Assembly (NCBI GenBank): GCA_016711345.1
Contig: JADJTD010000001.1
Location: forward strand, 3,598,001-3,662,000
Source: Chloracidobacterium sp.
GTDB lineage: Bacteria > Acidobacteriota > Blastocatellia > Pyrinomonadales > Pyrinomonadaceae
Length of the DNA stretch: 64,000 nt
Direction of reading: 5' to 3'
This document shows, in pieces, positions 34,176 to 42,051 of the stretch. The notes beneath the pieces are model-generated. The model saw only the letters and a list, made by a program, of their open reading frames with translations. It made no database searches and was not told the origin of the DNA. Positions within the stretch are counted from its first letter, which is position 1, and the number at the start of each line of letters is the position of its first letter. A program made the translations under genes and the position numbers.

Positions 34176-34631
34176 TTATTCTTTTCCAATATCCTCATTC
34201 CAGATCTCGGGGTGTTCAGCAATAAATCCGCCGAGCAGTTCCTTACACTCCGTAGAATCAATTTCAATTACTTCTACGCCATTCTCGCGAAGCCATTCGA
34301 TACCGCCCCGAAAAGTCACCGATTCACCGACAATAACGGTACCGATGCCGAATTGCCTCACAAGGCCGCTGCAATACCAACACGGGGCAAGCGTTGTGAC
34401 CATAATCGTATTTTTGTAGCTGCGCTGGCGGCCCGCTTTCCGAAATGCGTCGGTTTCGCCGTGGATCGACGGGTCGCTTTCCTGCACGCGCCGATTGTGG
34501 CCGCGGCCTAATAGATTGCCTTCGGCATCAAAAAGAGCCGCACCGATTGGGACGCCGCCTTCAGCGAGTCCTGTTCGAGCTTCCTCGATGGCGAAATTGA
34601 GCAATGCATTTTTGTCGAGATTGGCATTCAT
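34176..34631 (-). CDS. cytosine deaminase, yeast Fcy1-like CMP/dCMP-deaminase fold
   Basis: The 151-aa protein has the zinc deaminase motifs SIHGETDAF (His57, catalytic Glu59) and LAPCWYCSGL (Cys84, Cys87). Beyond these it matches my recollection of the fungal cytosine deaminase along its whole length: GGVPIGAALF, LLGRGHNRRVQ, VIVGESVTFRGGIEWL and the C-terminal WNEDIGKE. This small enzyme is unrelated to E. coli CodA. It would deaminate cytosine to uracil in salvage. A guanine or tRNA adenosine deaminase is less likely, because the loop after PCxxC and the C-terminus are of the yeast kind. It may share an operon with the CoA-transferase 33 bases away. Confidence 0.8.
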   Translation of the reverse strand: MNANLDKNALLNFAIEEARTGLAEGGVPIGAALFDAEGNLLGRGHNRRVQESDPSIHGETDAFRKAGRQRSYKNTIMVTTLAPCWYCSGLVRQFGIGTVIVGESVTFRGGIEWLRENGVEVIEIDSTECKELLGGFIAEHPEIWNEDIGKE

Positions 34632-34678
34632 ATACTACGATTTTATAAGCAAACTTCGTCGTATGCTAATCTTGTTTT

Positions 34679-35038
34679 ATGTCCCAGAATTTTCAGGCAG
34701 GTGATTTTCTTGTTTTTCAGTTGGAAAGTGGCTTTGCACTTTTGCGTATGCTTGCAACGGACGAGCTCGATAATACCAAAGTCTGGCATGTTGCCGCATA
34801 TAGCGATTTCTTTCCAGATGTCGATAGTGCGGAAGCGAGTACCAACGAACCCAAACGTCTAACCATAAGCAAGCTACACATCGCTCTGACAAATCGAGCT
34901 TTCGAGAGTACTCAAGTTGCAAGAATAGCGAATGTTCCGCTGACCGATCAGGATGTGGAACCACTGAATAAATGGAGAAGTGATCTTGATCGTGAAGTGT
35001 CCGATCGCTCCGTGCGCTTGATGCTTGGCTTGCGATGA
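34679..35038 (+). CDS. hypothetical protein, 119 aa
   Basis: The protein is soluble and acidic, with no signal peptide. An opening strand-rich part (GDFLVFQLESGFALLRMLATDE) is followed by a helical C-terminal half (LNKWRSDLDREVSDRSVRLML). The beginning vaguely recalls small beta-barrel immunity-type proteins (GD-F-x-L-x-x-G-x-x-L-x-R), but this is too weak to name. It stands alone on the plus strand between the divergent cytosine deaminase and the convergent proline dehydrogenase. Confidence 0.55.
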   Translation: MSQNFQAGDFLVFQLESGFALLRMLATDELDNTKVWHVAAYSDFFPDVDSAEASTNEPKRLTISKLHIALTNRAFESTQVARIANVPLTDQDVEPLNKWRSDLDREVSDRSVRLMLGLR

Positions 35039-35061
35039 GCTTAACCAGCGGTTAAGTATGT

Positions 35062-36237
35062 TTATATTTTTCGGCGTTTCAGTTCCCGTTCAATCATCTC
35101 GAGTTCTCTACTGACCTGGCCCGCCGACGACGAATTTTCCTCCGCACGGCGGATCAAATATGGGATAGATTCGGCCACAGGGCCGTACGGAACATATTTC
35201 GATACGTTATAACCTCCTGCTGCCAGCACATAAGAAATGTTGTCTCCCATGCCATAAAGTTGAGAAAAAAATATGCTCGGATTATCTGACGATATTTCGA
35301 GATCGTGCATTTGTTCGGCAAGAAATTTCGTACTGTCCTCGTTGTGCGTCGCGGCAACGAAGGACATAGTTTGGAAATGACGCAAACAATATTCGATCGC
35401 GGCATTATAATCCGCATCGGTGTCCGCCTTCGTTGCATGTATAGGTGAGGGATATCCCATTTCCCTGGCCCGATCGCGTTCTTTTTCCATATAAGCGCCG
35501 CGAACAAGTTTGACCGCCATGATATAGCCGTCGAGCCTCGCCTGGCGCCGGCTGTTTTTTAGATATTGCAAACGGTCGGTTCTATACATTTGAATCGTGT
35601 TAAAGACGATAGGTCGCTCACGATTGTATTTTTCCATCATCTCTATCGCAAGACGATCAATTGCATCTTGTATCCACGAATCCTCAGCGTCGATAAAAAT
35701 CGGCTGGCCGGCAGAGTAGGCATATTCACATATCTCATCAACGCGATTGTGTATGCGTTCGCATTTTGCCTGACTCTTGGCATCTAATTTTTTCTTATTG
35801 CTCAGACGCTCCAATGTGCCGAGAGGGGCGATTCCTGTTACCTTGAAAACCGCAAAAGGAATATTAGGATCATTTTTTGCACGTTCTATTGTGCGAATGA
35901 TCTCATCCTTCGTCTGGTCAAAGTCTTCCTCGGTAGATTTGCCCTCGACGGAATAATCGAGGATTGTACCAACGTTTGAACGGCCGAGATTGGAAATCGC
36001 TTTCTCACATTCCTCGATAGTCTCGCCGCCGCAGAATTGCTCAAAGATCGTTGCCTTGATCAATCCCTGGACCGGCAATCCGATGGATAAAGCAAATCTT
36101 GCCGCCGTTGAACCGACCGCATTCATGAACGGCGAATTCAACATTTTAAACAGCCGGTACTTCTCGTTTAGCTGTGAATCGGATTTGTCCGCAAATGCCG
36201 TTGCTGTATCTTGGAAATCCAGAGAGAATTCGCTCAT
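35062..36237 (-). CDS. proline dehydrogenase
   Basis: This FAD-dependent barrel enzyme oxidises proline to pyrroline-5-carboxylate. The 391-aa sequence shows VFKVTGIAPLGTLERL, the IFIDAEDSWIQDAID strand, VFNTIQMYRTDRLQYL, VKLVRGAYMEKERDRA and VAATHNEDST. Near the C-terminus FSQLYGMGDNISYVLA and YVPYGPVAESIPYLIRRAEEN form the substrate and FAD site, where two Arg bind the proline carboxylate. It is a monofunctional, PutB-type enzyme; the P5C dehydrogenase is not nearby. It is divergent from proS across a repeat-containing spacer. Confidence 0.93.
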   Translation of the reverse strand: MSEFSLDFQDTATAFADKSDSQLNEKYRLFKMLNSPFMNAVGSTAARFALSIGLPVQGLIKATIFEQFCGGETIEECEKAISNLGRSNVGTILDYSVEGKSTEEDFDQTKDEIIRTIERAKNDPNIPFAVFKVTGIAPLGTLERLSNKKKLDAKSQAKCERIHNRVDEICEYAYSAGQPIFIDAEDSWIQDAIDRLAIEMMEKYNRERPIVFNTIQMYRTDRLQYLKNSRRQARLDGYIMAVKLVRGAYMEKERDRAREMGYPSPIHATKADTDADYNAAIEYCLRHFQTMSFVAATHNEDSTKFLAEQMHDLEISSDNPSIFFSQLYGMGDNISYVLAAGGYNVSKYVPYGPVAESIPYLIRRAEENSSSAGQVSRELEMIERELKRRKI

Positions 36238-36252
36238 AAAGAAGTTACTTTA

Positions 36253-36369
36253 CCACAGAGACTCAAAGACGCAGAGTAAAACACAAACTATGAAAATGGC
36301 AAATTGTGTCTTGAATGTAATTGCCTTATTATTCTTGTTTTATCTCAATGTTCTCTGTGAACTCCGTGG
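36253..36369. repeat. 9-bp-periodic inverted repeat with long centre
   Basis: The left arm 36253-36280 (CCACAGAGACTCAAAGACGCAGAG...) and the right arm 36344-36369 (CTCAATGTTCTCTGTGAACTCCGTGG) show CACAGAG-type units in opposite orientation. The 63-bp centre is AT-rich and different from other copies. It fills the divergent spacer between proline dehydrogenase (start 36237) and proS (start 36383), so promoters for both genes must lie in or beside it. Confidence 0.65.
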
Positions 36370-36382
36370 ATAATAGTATTTT

Positions 36383-37852
36383 ATGAGTAAAGGGCTTCCA
36401 AAAAGATCGGAAAACTATTCCGAGTGGTATAACGAGATCGTCAAACGTGCCGATTTGGCTGAGAATTCAGCCGTTCGCGGCTGTATGGTCATCAAGCCTT
36501 ACGGTTACGCGATCTGGGAAAAGATGCAGCGTGCGTTGGACGATATGTTCAAAGCGACCGGGCATCAGAATGCATACTTCCCTCTTTTCGTGCCTAAATC
36601 TTTTCTCGAAAAAGAAGAGGAACACGCCGAAGGTTTTGCAAAAGAGTGTGCGGTCGTTACGCACTATCGCCTCAAAGTTGATCCGAATGGCGGGCTGATG
36701 GTTGATCCGAACGCCAAACTCGAAGAAGAACTGATAATTCGCCCGACATCCGAAACCGTCATTTGGAACACCTACAAAAACTGGATACAATCGTGGCGCG
36801 ATCTGCCACTGCTCATTAATCAGTGGTGCAACATCGTTCGCTGGGAAATGCGAACACGGCTTTTTCTTCGCACGGCCGAGTTCCTATGGCAAGAAGGCCA
36901 CACTGCTCACTCGACGGAAGCCGAGGCTATCGAAGAGACCGAGCGAATGCTCGGCGTTTACGCGACATTTGCGGAGGAATGGATCGGCCTGCCTGTTTTG
37001 CGTGGTTTGAAAACGCCGAACGAGCGTTTTGCCGGAGCCGTCGAAACCTACTGCATCGAAGGACTGATGCAAGACGGCAAAGCTCTCCAATGCGGCACGT
37101 CGCACTTTCTTGGACAGAATTTTTCTAAGTCATTCGATGTTAAGTTTGTAAATAAAGAAAATCAGCTTGAGTTTCCGTGGGCGACGAGCTGGGGCGTTTC
37201 GACGCGACTGATGGGTGCTCTCATCATGGCGCACTCCGACGATCAGGGACTCGTCCTGCCGCCAAAACTCGCTCCGATCCAGGTCGTTATTATTCCGATC
37301 TACAAAACTCCCGAGGATCTCGCAACGATCTCCGAAAAGGTCGCGCCAGTGTTTGAGAAGTTAAAGGCCGCCGGGGTTTTGGTCAAATACGACGACGCCG
37401 ACAATCAGCGTTCCGGATGGAAGTTTGCCGAGTATGAACTTCGCGGTGTTCCTATTCGTCTCGGGATGGGCATGCGAGATCTTGAGAACGGCACCGTCGA
37501 AGTCGCCCGCCGCGACACTCTGACCAAAGAATCGCAACCGCTTGAAGGCATCGTCGAACACGTCACGGCTCTGCTCGATGAAATCCAAGCAACTATTTAT
37601 CAGAAAGCTCTGAACTTTCGCGAGGAAAATACTTTTCGTGTCGATACGTGGGATGAATTCAAGGGTCAGATCGAAAAAGGCGGCTTTATCTCGGCACATT
37701 GGGACGGCACTTCGGAAACCGAAGAAAAGATCAAAACCGAAACTAAAGCCACGATCCGCTGCATCCCGCTCGACGCGGTGGAAGAAAGCGGGAAATGTGT
37801 ATATTCGGGTTCAGCCTCAAATAAGCGAGTAATCTTTGCCAGAGCTTACTAA
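36383..37852 (+). CDS. proS: proline--tRNA ligase (short, archaeal/eukaryotic-type)
   Basis: This 489-aa class II synthetase lacks the editing insertion of the long bacterial ProRS. Key stretches are RGCMVIKPYGYAIWEKMQ, the motif 2 region IIRPTSETVIWNTYKNW and WCNIVRWEMRTRLFLRTAEFLWQEGHTAH, and motif 3 (SWGVSTRLMGALIMAHSD). After the anticodon-binding domain (VVIIPIYKT) a C-terminal zinc-type domain ends in the conserved Tyr (VIFARAY). Only three bases separate its stop from the ddl start, so proS-ddl is an operon. The short ProRS type is scattered in bacteria. Confidence 0.95.
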   Translation: MSKGLPKRSENYSEWYNEIVKRADLAENSAVRGCMVIKPYGYAIWEKMQRALDDMFKATGHQNAYFPLFVPKSFLEKEEEHAEGFAKECAVVTHYRLKVDPNGGLMVDPNAKLEEELIIRPTSETVIWNTYKNWIQSWRDLPLLINQWCNIVRWEMRTRLFLRTAEFLWQEGHTAHSTEAEAIEETERMLGVYATFAEEWIGLPVLRGLKTPNERFAGAVETYCIEGLMQDGKALQCGTSHFLGQNFSKSFDVKFVNKENQLEFPWATSWGVSTRLMGALIMAHSDDQGLVLPPKLAPIQVVIIPIYKTPEDLATISEKVAPVFEKLKAAGVLVKYDDADNQRSGWKFAEYELRGVPIRLGMGMRDLENGTVEVARRDTLTKESQPLEGIVEHVTALLDEIQATIYQKALNFREENTFRVDTWDEFKGQIEKGGFISAHWDGTSETEEKIKTETKATIRCIPLDAVEESGKCVYSGSASNKRVIFARAY

Positions 37853-37855
37853 ACT

Positions 37856-38929
37856 ATGAAAACACGTGTTGGAGTAATTTTTGGCGGGCGTTCGGGTGAG
37901 CATGAGATCTCGATCCGATCGGCGAAGACGGTCATCGAGCAGGCTGATCCAGAGAAATATGAGATCGTGCCGATTGCCATCACGCCCGAAGGCGTGTGGC
38001 TTGACGCCGAAAAGTCGCGGGCGTTTTTCGAGAACGGCGGAACGCAAGAGACGAAGAATCACAAGGAACTTCTTTATCCAGTTTCCCGTCTTCTGTCTCC
38101 TACCTCGTTAGACGTCATTTTTCCCGTTTTGCATGGCACTTACGGAGAGGACGGCACCATTCAAGGTCTGTTTGAAATGGCTGACCTGCCGTATGTGGGC
38201 TGCGGCGTACTTGCGAGTTCGACCGGTATGGACAAGGCGTTTATGAAAACGCTGTTTCGCGACGCCGGATTGCCTCTATGTGATTACGTGTGGTTTCTTC
38301 GGGACGAATGGGTTCGCAACCGCGAAGCAACGCTAACACAAGTTGCAAACAAACTTGGTTTTCCCTGCTTTGTGAAACCTGCAAATTTAGGTTCGTCCGT
38401 TGGCGTTTCAAAAGCAGTTGATCCTGCGAGTCTTGCCGAAGCAATTTCTCTGGCTGCCGAATACGACCGCAAGATCATTGTTGAGGAGGGCCTTGAAATG
38501 CGTGAGATCGAATGTGCCGTCATTGGCAACGATCTGCCGCAAGCGAGTTTGCCCGGCGAGTATATAATTCGAGATTCGTCGAAAGCGTTCCTTGATTACA
38601 CCGAAAAATATTCGGGAACTGGTAACAACGAATTCGTCGTGCCCGCTCCGGTCTCTCCGGAGCTCTCTGCCAGAATACGGCAAATGGCCGTCACCGCCTT
38701 CAAGGCGATCGACGGTTCGGGGCTTGCTCGGGTTGACTTCTTTTTGCGTAATGACAACGGAGCGTTATTGGTAAATGAGGTCAATACAATGCCCGGTCTC
38801 ACCGACGCTTCGGGCTTTCCAAAAATGTGGGCCGGCACCGGAAAGGCTTTTCCCCAAGTCATTGACGAACTCATTCAATTTGCTTTCGAGCGACACAAAG
38901 ACAAGAAGAAAAATAAAACGACCAAATAA
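37856..38929 (+). CDS. ddl: D-alanine--D-alanine ligase
   Basis: The ATP-grasp enzyme makes the D-Ala-D-Ala end of the peptidoglycan stem peptide. The 357-aa sequence starts with VGVIFGGRSGEHEISIRSA and has FPVLHGTYGEDGTIQGL. The ATP-grasp strands include FVKPANLGSSVGVSKA and IIVEEGLEMREIECAVIGN. The Mg-binding tail is LARVDFFLRNDNGALLVNEVNTMPGLT. The D-Ala2 pocket segment is intact (SEYIIRD-like, here GEYIIRDSSKAFLDYTEKYS). It is coupled to proS upstream. It ends 11 bases before the stop of the convergent VWA gene. Confidence 0.95.
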   Translation: MKTRVGVIFGGRSGEHEISIRSAKTVIEQADPEKYEIVPIAITPEGVWLDAEKSRAFFENGGTQETKNHKELLYPVSRLLSPTSLDVIFPVLHGTYGEDGTIQGLFEMADLPYVGCGVLASSTGMDKAFMKTLFRDAGLPLCDYVWFLRDEWVRNREATLTQVANKLGFPCFVKPANLGSSVGVSKAVDPASLAEAISLAAEYDRKIIVEEGLEMREIECAVIGNDLPQASLPGEYIIRDSSKAFLDYTEKYSGTGNNEFVVPAPVSPELSARIRQMAVTAFKAIDGSGLARVDFFLRNDNGALLVNEVNTMPGLTDASGFPKMWAGTGKAFPQVIDELIQFAFERHKDKKKNKTTK

Positions 38930-38939
38930 GATTTGGTGG

Positions 38940-39839
38940 TTACTTCTTTTGAGCGTTGTAGCCTTTGCGAGTGCGGATAGCGAGATTGGGTTTTGAAACC
39001 CGCAGCTCTATCGCATGCCATTTGCCGTCTTTTTTTATGTTCGATGGTTGATAGGTGAGCGTGTATTGGGTGCCGAGTTCCTCGACGATTCGAGTAAACG
39101 CATCTCGCATCGCGATGCCGCCAGGTGTTGAAATATAACGCCCGCCTGTTTTCTCCGCAAAGTTTGTCAGAGTACCACGATTTTGTGTTCGTTCGTTGGG
39201 TTTAAGATCTGGCGACGACATATCTACGGCGAAGATCATTGCATTAACGGACAGAGCCGCCTTGAGAGATTTGCTCTCCGAGACTTTGCTCATCGTATCG
39301 GCCCCGTCTGACAAAACGATGATCGCACGGCGCTTTTCCAGCCGCTTTGAGAGAACTTCAGCCGCTTTGTAAACAGCGTCATTAAGTGCGGTCATCCCGT
39401 CGGCTTTAAGATCGAACGCCTGATAGCGAATATCGCGGCTATTCGAAAAATCCTGTACCAATTCGACCTTTGAACTGAAATTGTAAATTGTCGCGTTATC
39501 TGTCACTCGCAGTCTTTCCAGAAAATTGATGGCTGCCGCTCTTGCAAGCGAAACCCTATTTTCCATGCTGCCCGACGTATCAAGCAGGATCACGGCCGCA
39601 AACGGCGTTTCTTGGGTATCAAATGTTTCGATCTTTTGTTCGACACCGTCTTCGAAAATATGAAACAGTTTTTGAGTAAGGCCGCCTACTGCCTTTCCGG
39701 ACGAGTCGGTGATAGAAGCGTTGAGAACAACGATCGAGGATTCGACACTAATGGCATCATCGTCTGTTTGAGCGTAGAAATTGGGAACATTGAGCGAGAG
39801 GACAAGGACCAGAAAAATTAAACCTGAGAAAAACTTCAT
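38940..39839 (-). CDS. secreted VWA-domain protein, 299 aa
   Basis: The signal peptide spans residues 1-24. Residues 90-270 form a von Willebrand factor A domain with an intact MIDAS: AVILLDTSGSMENRVS (DxSxS), the Thr loop near DGMTALNDAV, and IIVLSDGADTMS. The first 90 residues are a beta-sandwich-like region (VVLNASITDSSGKAVGG). Such secreted VWA proteins bind proteins in a metal-dependent way. It is the last of three minus-strand genes (38940-41040), each with a signal peptide, that appear to form one operon. Confidence 0.85.
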   Translation of the reverse strand: MKFFSGLIFLVLVLSLNVPNFYAQTDDDAISVESSIVVLNASITDSSGKAVGGLTQKLFHIFEDGVEQKIETFDTQETPFAAVILLDTSGSMENRVSLARAAAINFLERLRVTDNATIYNFSSKVELVQDFSNSRDIRYQAFDLKADGMTALNDAVYKAAEVLSKRLEKRRAIIVLSDGADTMSKVSESKSLKAALSVNAMIFAVDMSSPDLKPNERTQNRGTLTNFAEKTGGRYISTPGGIAMRDAFTRIVEELGTQYTLTYQPSNIKKDGKWHAIELRVSKPNLAIRTRKGYNAQKK

Positions 39840-39852
39840 ACAGCGACAAAGG

Positions 39853-40398
39853 TCAGTTCTTAATACGCAAAAAACGAGTAACCGTCAGAACAGCATTTGA
39901 AGTTTGGATCGCTGTCGCCGAAATGGTCAAGCGGCTTGTCTTTTTTAGCTCTTCCACAAGACTCGCAGAAAAAGTTTTGAGGGTATCCACAGCGTCGGCA
40001 AATGAAGCATTCTTACCTGCCGGTAAGATATCGTCGATCTTTTCGTCATCACCATCGCCGCCGAGCTCGCTGCGGATCTTTTTGACAGCTTTCTCAACAG
40101 CCTCAAGCGCCGCACGGTCAGTCTGGGATAGATTTCCGTTTTGGGCAAACGACTTTTCGAGACGGTCGGAGAGTCGGAGGACTTCTTCAGCTCGTTCGAG
40201 CATTTCTTCGTGCTCTTTCTCTTCCCTCTTAATGCGCAGAGTGATGCACGTTCCCCTAAGATTTCGTTCGAGGCTCTCGCACTCATTTAAGTTTCCAAAG
40301 ATCGGTTTTCCATCCGCACCTTGTCCGAATGCGGTCAAAACGCCTAGAACAAAAAATGAGAGAATCAGAATTACTCGATCAATTAATCGCATGGCCAA
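39853..40398 (-). CDS. hypothetical secreted coiled-coil protein, 181 aa
   Basis: A signal peptide (residues 1-25, ending AFGQG) is followed by two Cys (NECESL, GTCITL) and a long charged helical region (about residues 50-110, ITLRIKREEKEHEEMLERAEEVL) likely to form a coiled coil. The tail has a short strand-rich part ending in RFLRIKN. I recognise no domain. It begins 6 bases after the stop of the upstream gene and ends 13 bases before the VWA gene, so it is cotranscribed with both. Confidence 0.68.
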   Translation of the reverse strand: MAMRLIDRVILILSFFVLGVLTAFGQGADGKPIFGNLNECESLERNLRGTCITLRIKREEKEHEEMLERAEEVLRLSDRLEKSFAQNGNLSQTDRAALEAVEKAVKKIRSELGGDGDDEKIDDILPAGKNASFADAVDTLKTFSASLVEELKKTSRLTISATAIQTSNAVLTVTRFLRIKN

Positions 40399-40404
40399 AA
40401 AATC

Positions 40405-41040
40405 CTATCGAAGTGTATCCTGAACCGGTTCAGGTGAGGAACCAGTTACACGTTCGACCAACTTTGAAATAAACTCGTCTTCTGCAGCCCCGGAACTGCG
40501 TAGTGTCAGCCACTCTGACATCAACCCATTGCCCGAGCGCCCCTCGATCTTGGCAACCACAGAGACATTGTTCTGCACTCCGTCGATAGATTGCACCTCG
40601 ATGGTCAGAGTGTATCGAGCCCGTGTCCATGTGGAATAAGATGAGTCGAGAACGGCGTAACGATTCAACTCGTTCTGCGCAATTACGGAACCTTTCGCAA
40701 AAACAAAAGGCTGAGTAATAATAATTCCGTCCTTCATCCGGGTGGAAGCATCATCGACAATAATATTATTTTCACGGAGGACTTCAACAATAGTCTCAAT
40801 CAACACATCGCGACGCGAAGCCAGTTTATAAGGGTTTGCGAGGCGGTCGCGAACTTTAGTCTTGCCCTTGCCCCAATCAAATGAACGAGTCGCGTCGCTA
40901 CTTCGAGTCGTGACTTTGTTGCCATCGTCCTTGATCTTTTGCGTTTGCGAGTCAACACCCTTCTGCGAATAGGCATCAACCCCAGCGAACAAGATGGTGA
41001 ATACAAGTGCAAAGCAAAATTTTGTGAGATGCATGATCAT
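40405..41040 (-). CDS. hypothetical secreted protein, 211 aa
   Basis: The signal peptide covers residues 1-25 (ending DAYSQK). The mature protein has a disordered Lys/Asp/Ser segment (26-60), then a compact domain (65-200) with RRDVLIETIVEVLRENNIIVD and ARYTLTIEVQSIDGVQNNVSVVAKIEGRSG. The alternating helix and strands recall BamC- or lipoprotein-type alpha/beta domains, but there is no lipobox and I cannot assign a family. It is the first of three coupled genes ending with the VWA protein. Confidence 0.65.
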   Translation of the reverse strand: MIMHLTKFCFALVFTILFAGVDAYSQKGVDSQTQKIKDDGNKVTTRSSDATRSFDWGKGKTKVRDRLANPYKLASRRDVLIETIVEVLRENNIIVDDASTRMKDGIIITQPFVFAKGSVIAQNELNRYAVLDSSYSTWTRARYTLTIEVQSIDGVQNNVSVVAKIEGRSGNGLMSEWLTLRSSGAAEDEFISKLVERVTGSSPEPVQDTLR

Positions 41041-41121
41041 AAAAAAATATACCGTAAGCTGTCTGTCCTTAAAAGATTTAGATGAGTCGAGTCTCTCAAT
41101 AGTTGTAATGACGGCTTAAAA

Positions 41122-41886
41122 CTACCTTTTTGCATTTTGGATCTCCCACAAACATAATTTTTTCATAAACGCATGTTGAGCGGCAAAACGGGCGATGCAA
41201 TAGCCGGGCAGGCCATCAAGAAATCCCAGTTTGAGAAAAAAGGTCGAGAAAAAAGCTACGGGCCCCGCGAGTGCGATGCTAATAGGTGAGGTCATAACAC
41301 CTTCGTTAAATAACTGCTGTGCCGCAAGCGGAGCATATCTTTTACCGATCATTTCGTGATGATGTTGAGCTCCTTCGGAACTGTAGTGAAGAATGTTGTG
41401 TTTTAACTTTTCGACCTTTGCGTCCGCTGTCATTTGAAATGACTCATGTACCAAAACATCTTTCCATTTTCCTTTTTGACGGTTGAAAAAGCGAAGCTGC
41501 CAATCAGGATACCATCCGCTGTGCCTGATCGCTCGATCCATATAAAAGGAAAGCCTCGGCATCTTGTAGCCGTCTGCCCTAAGACTCATCGGAACGTTTC
41601 GTAAGTTTAGAATTTCATCACGCAACTCTGGCGATATGCGCTCGTCTGCGTCAAGGCTAAGAATCCAGTCGAAAGATGCCGCTTCAATGCCAAACTGCTT
41701 CTGAGCCGAAAAACCGGGCCATGGCCTTGTTATTACGTTAGCACCCATCCCTTCTGCGATCGCACGAGTATTGTCGGTGCTTTCTGAATCGACAACGAGA
41801 ACCTCATCGACCCAGTTGACCGAGCTAATAGCATCGGCTATCTTGCTTTCCTCATTTCCGGCAATGATCACGGCTGAGATGTTCAT
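41122..41886 (-). CDS. family 2 glycosyltransferase (WaaE/KdtX-like)
   Basis: From ATG 41886 the protein is 254 aa and opens with MNISAVIIAGNEESKI, the usual GT2 start. The frame extends upstream to 41994, but those residues lack a domain. The nucleotide-sugar site is EVLVVDSESTDNT, and the metal motif is WILSLDADERIS (DAD). The rest (YKMPRLSFYMDRAIRHSGWYPDWQLRFFNR) matches the WaaE/KdtX group, which adds a sugar to the LPS inner core. The C-terminal half holds a likely membrane-associated helix. An LPS role is consistent with the lpt genes at the right end of the window. Confidence 0.85.
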   Translation of the reverse strand: MNISAVIIAGNEESKIADAISSVNWVDEVLVVDSESTDNTRAIAEGMGANVITRPWPGFSAQKQFGIEAASFDWILSLDADERISPELRDEILNLRNVPMSLRADGYKMPRLSFYMDRAIRHSGWYPDWQLRFFNRQKGKWKDVLVHESFQMTADAKVEKLKHNILHYSSEGAQHHHEMIGKRYAPLAAQQLFNEGVMTSPISIALAGPVAFFSTFFLKLGFLDGLPGYCIARFAAQHAFMKKLCLWEIQNAKR

Positions 41887-42051
41887 CCACTGGATTTTCG
41901 CAGAGTTGGTGGGAAAGATAAAGGTTAAAATTGCAAATGAATTCAAAGGTGGCAGCGAAAAGTGGTTGCAAAAAAAACCCTTCGGAAGTATCATATTTTC
42001 CGACCCTCCTAACTTGTCCCTGTTATGCCATTGATCAGAAAGTAAATTTTA

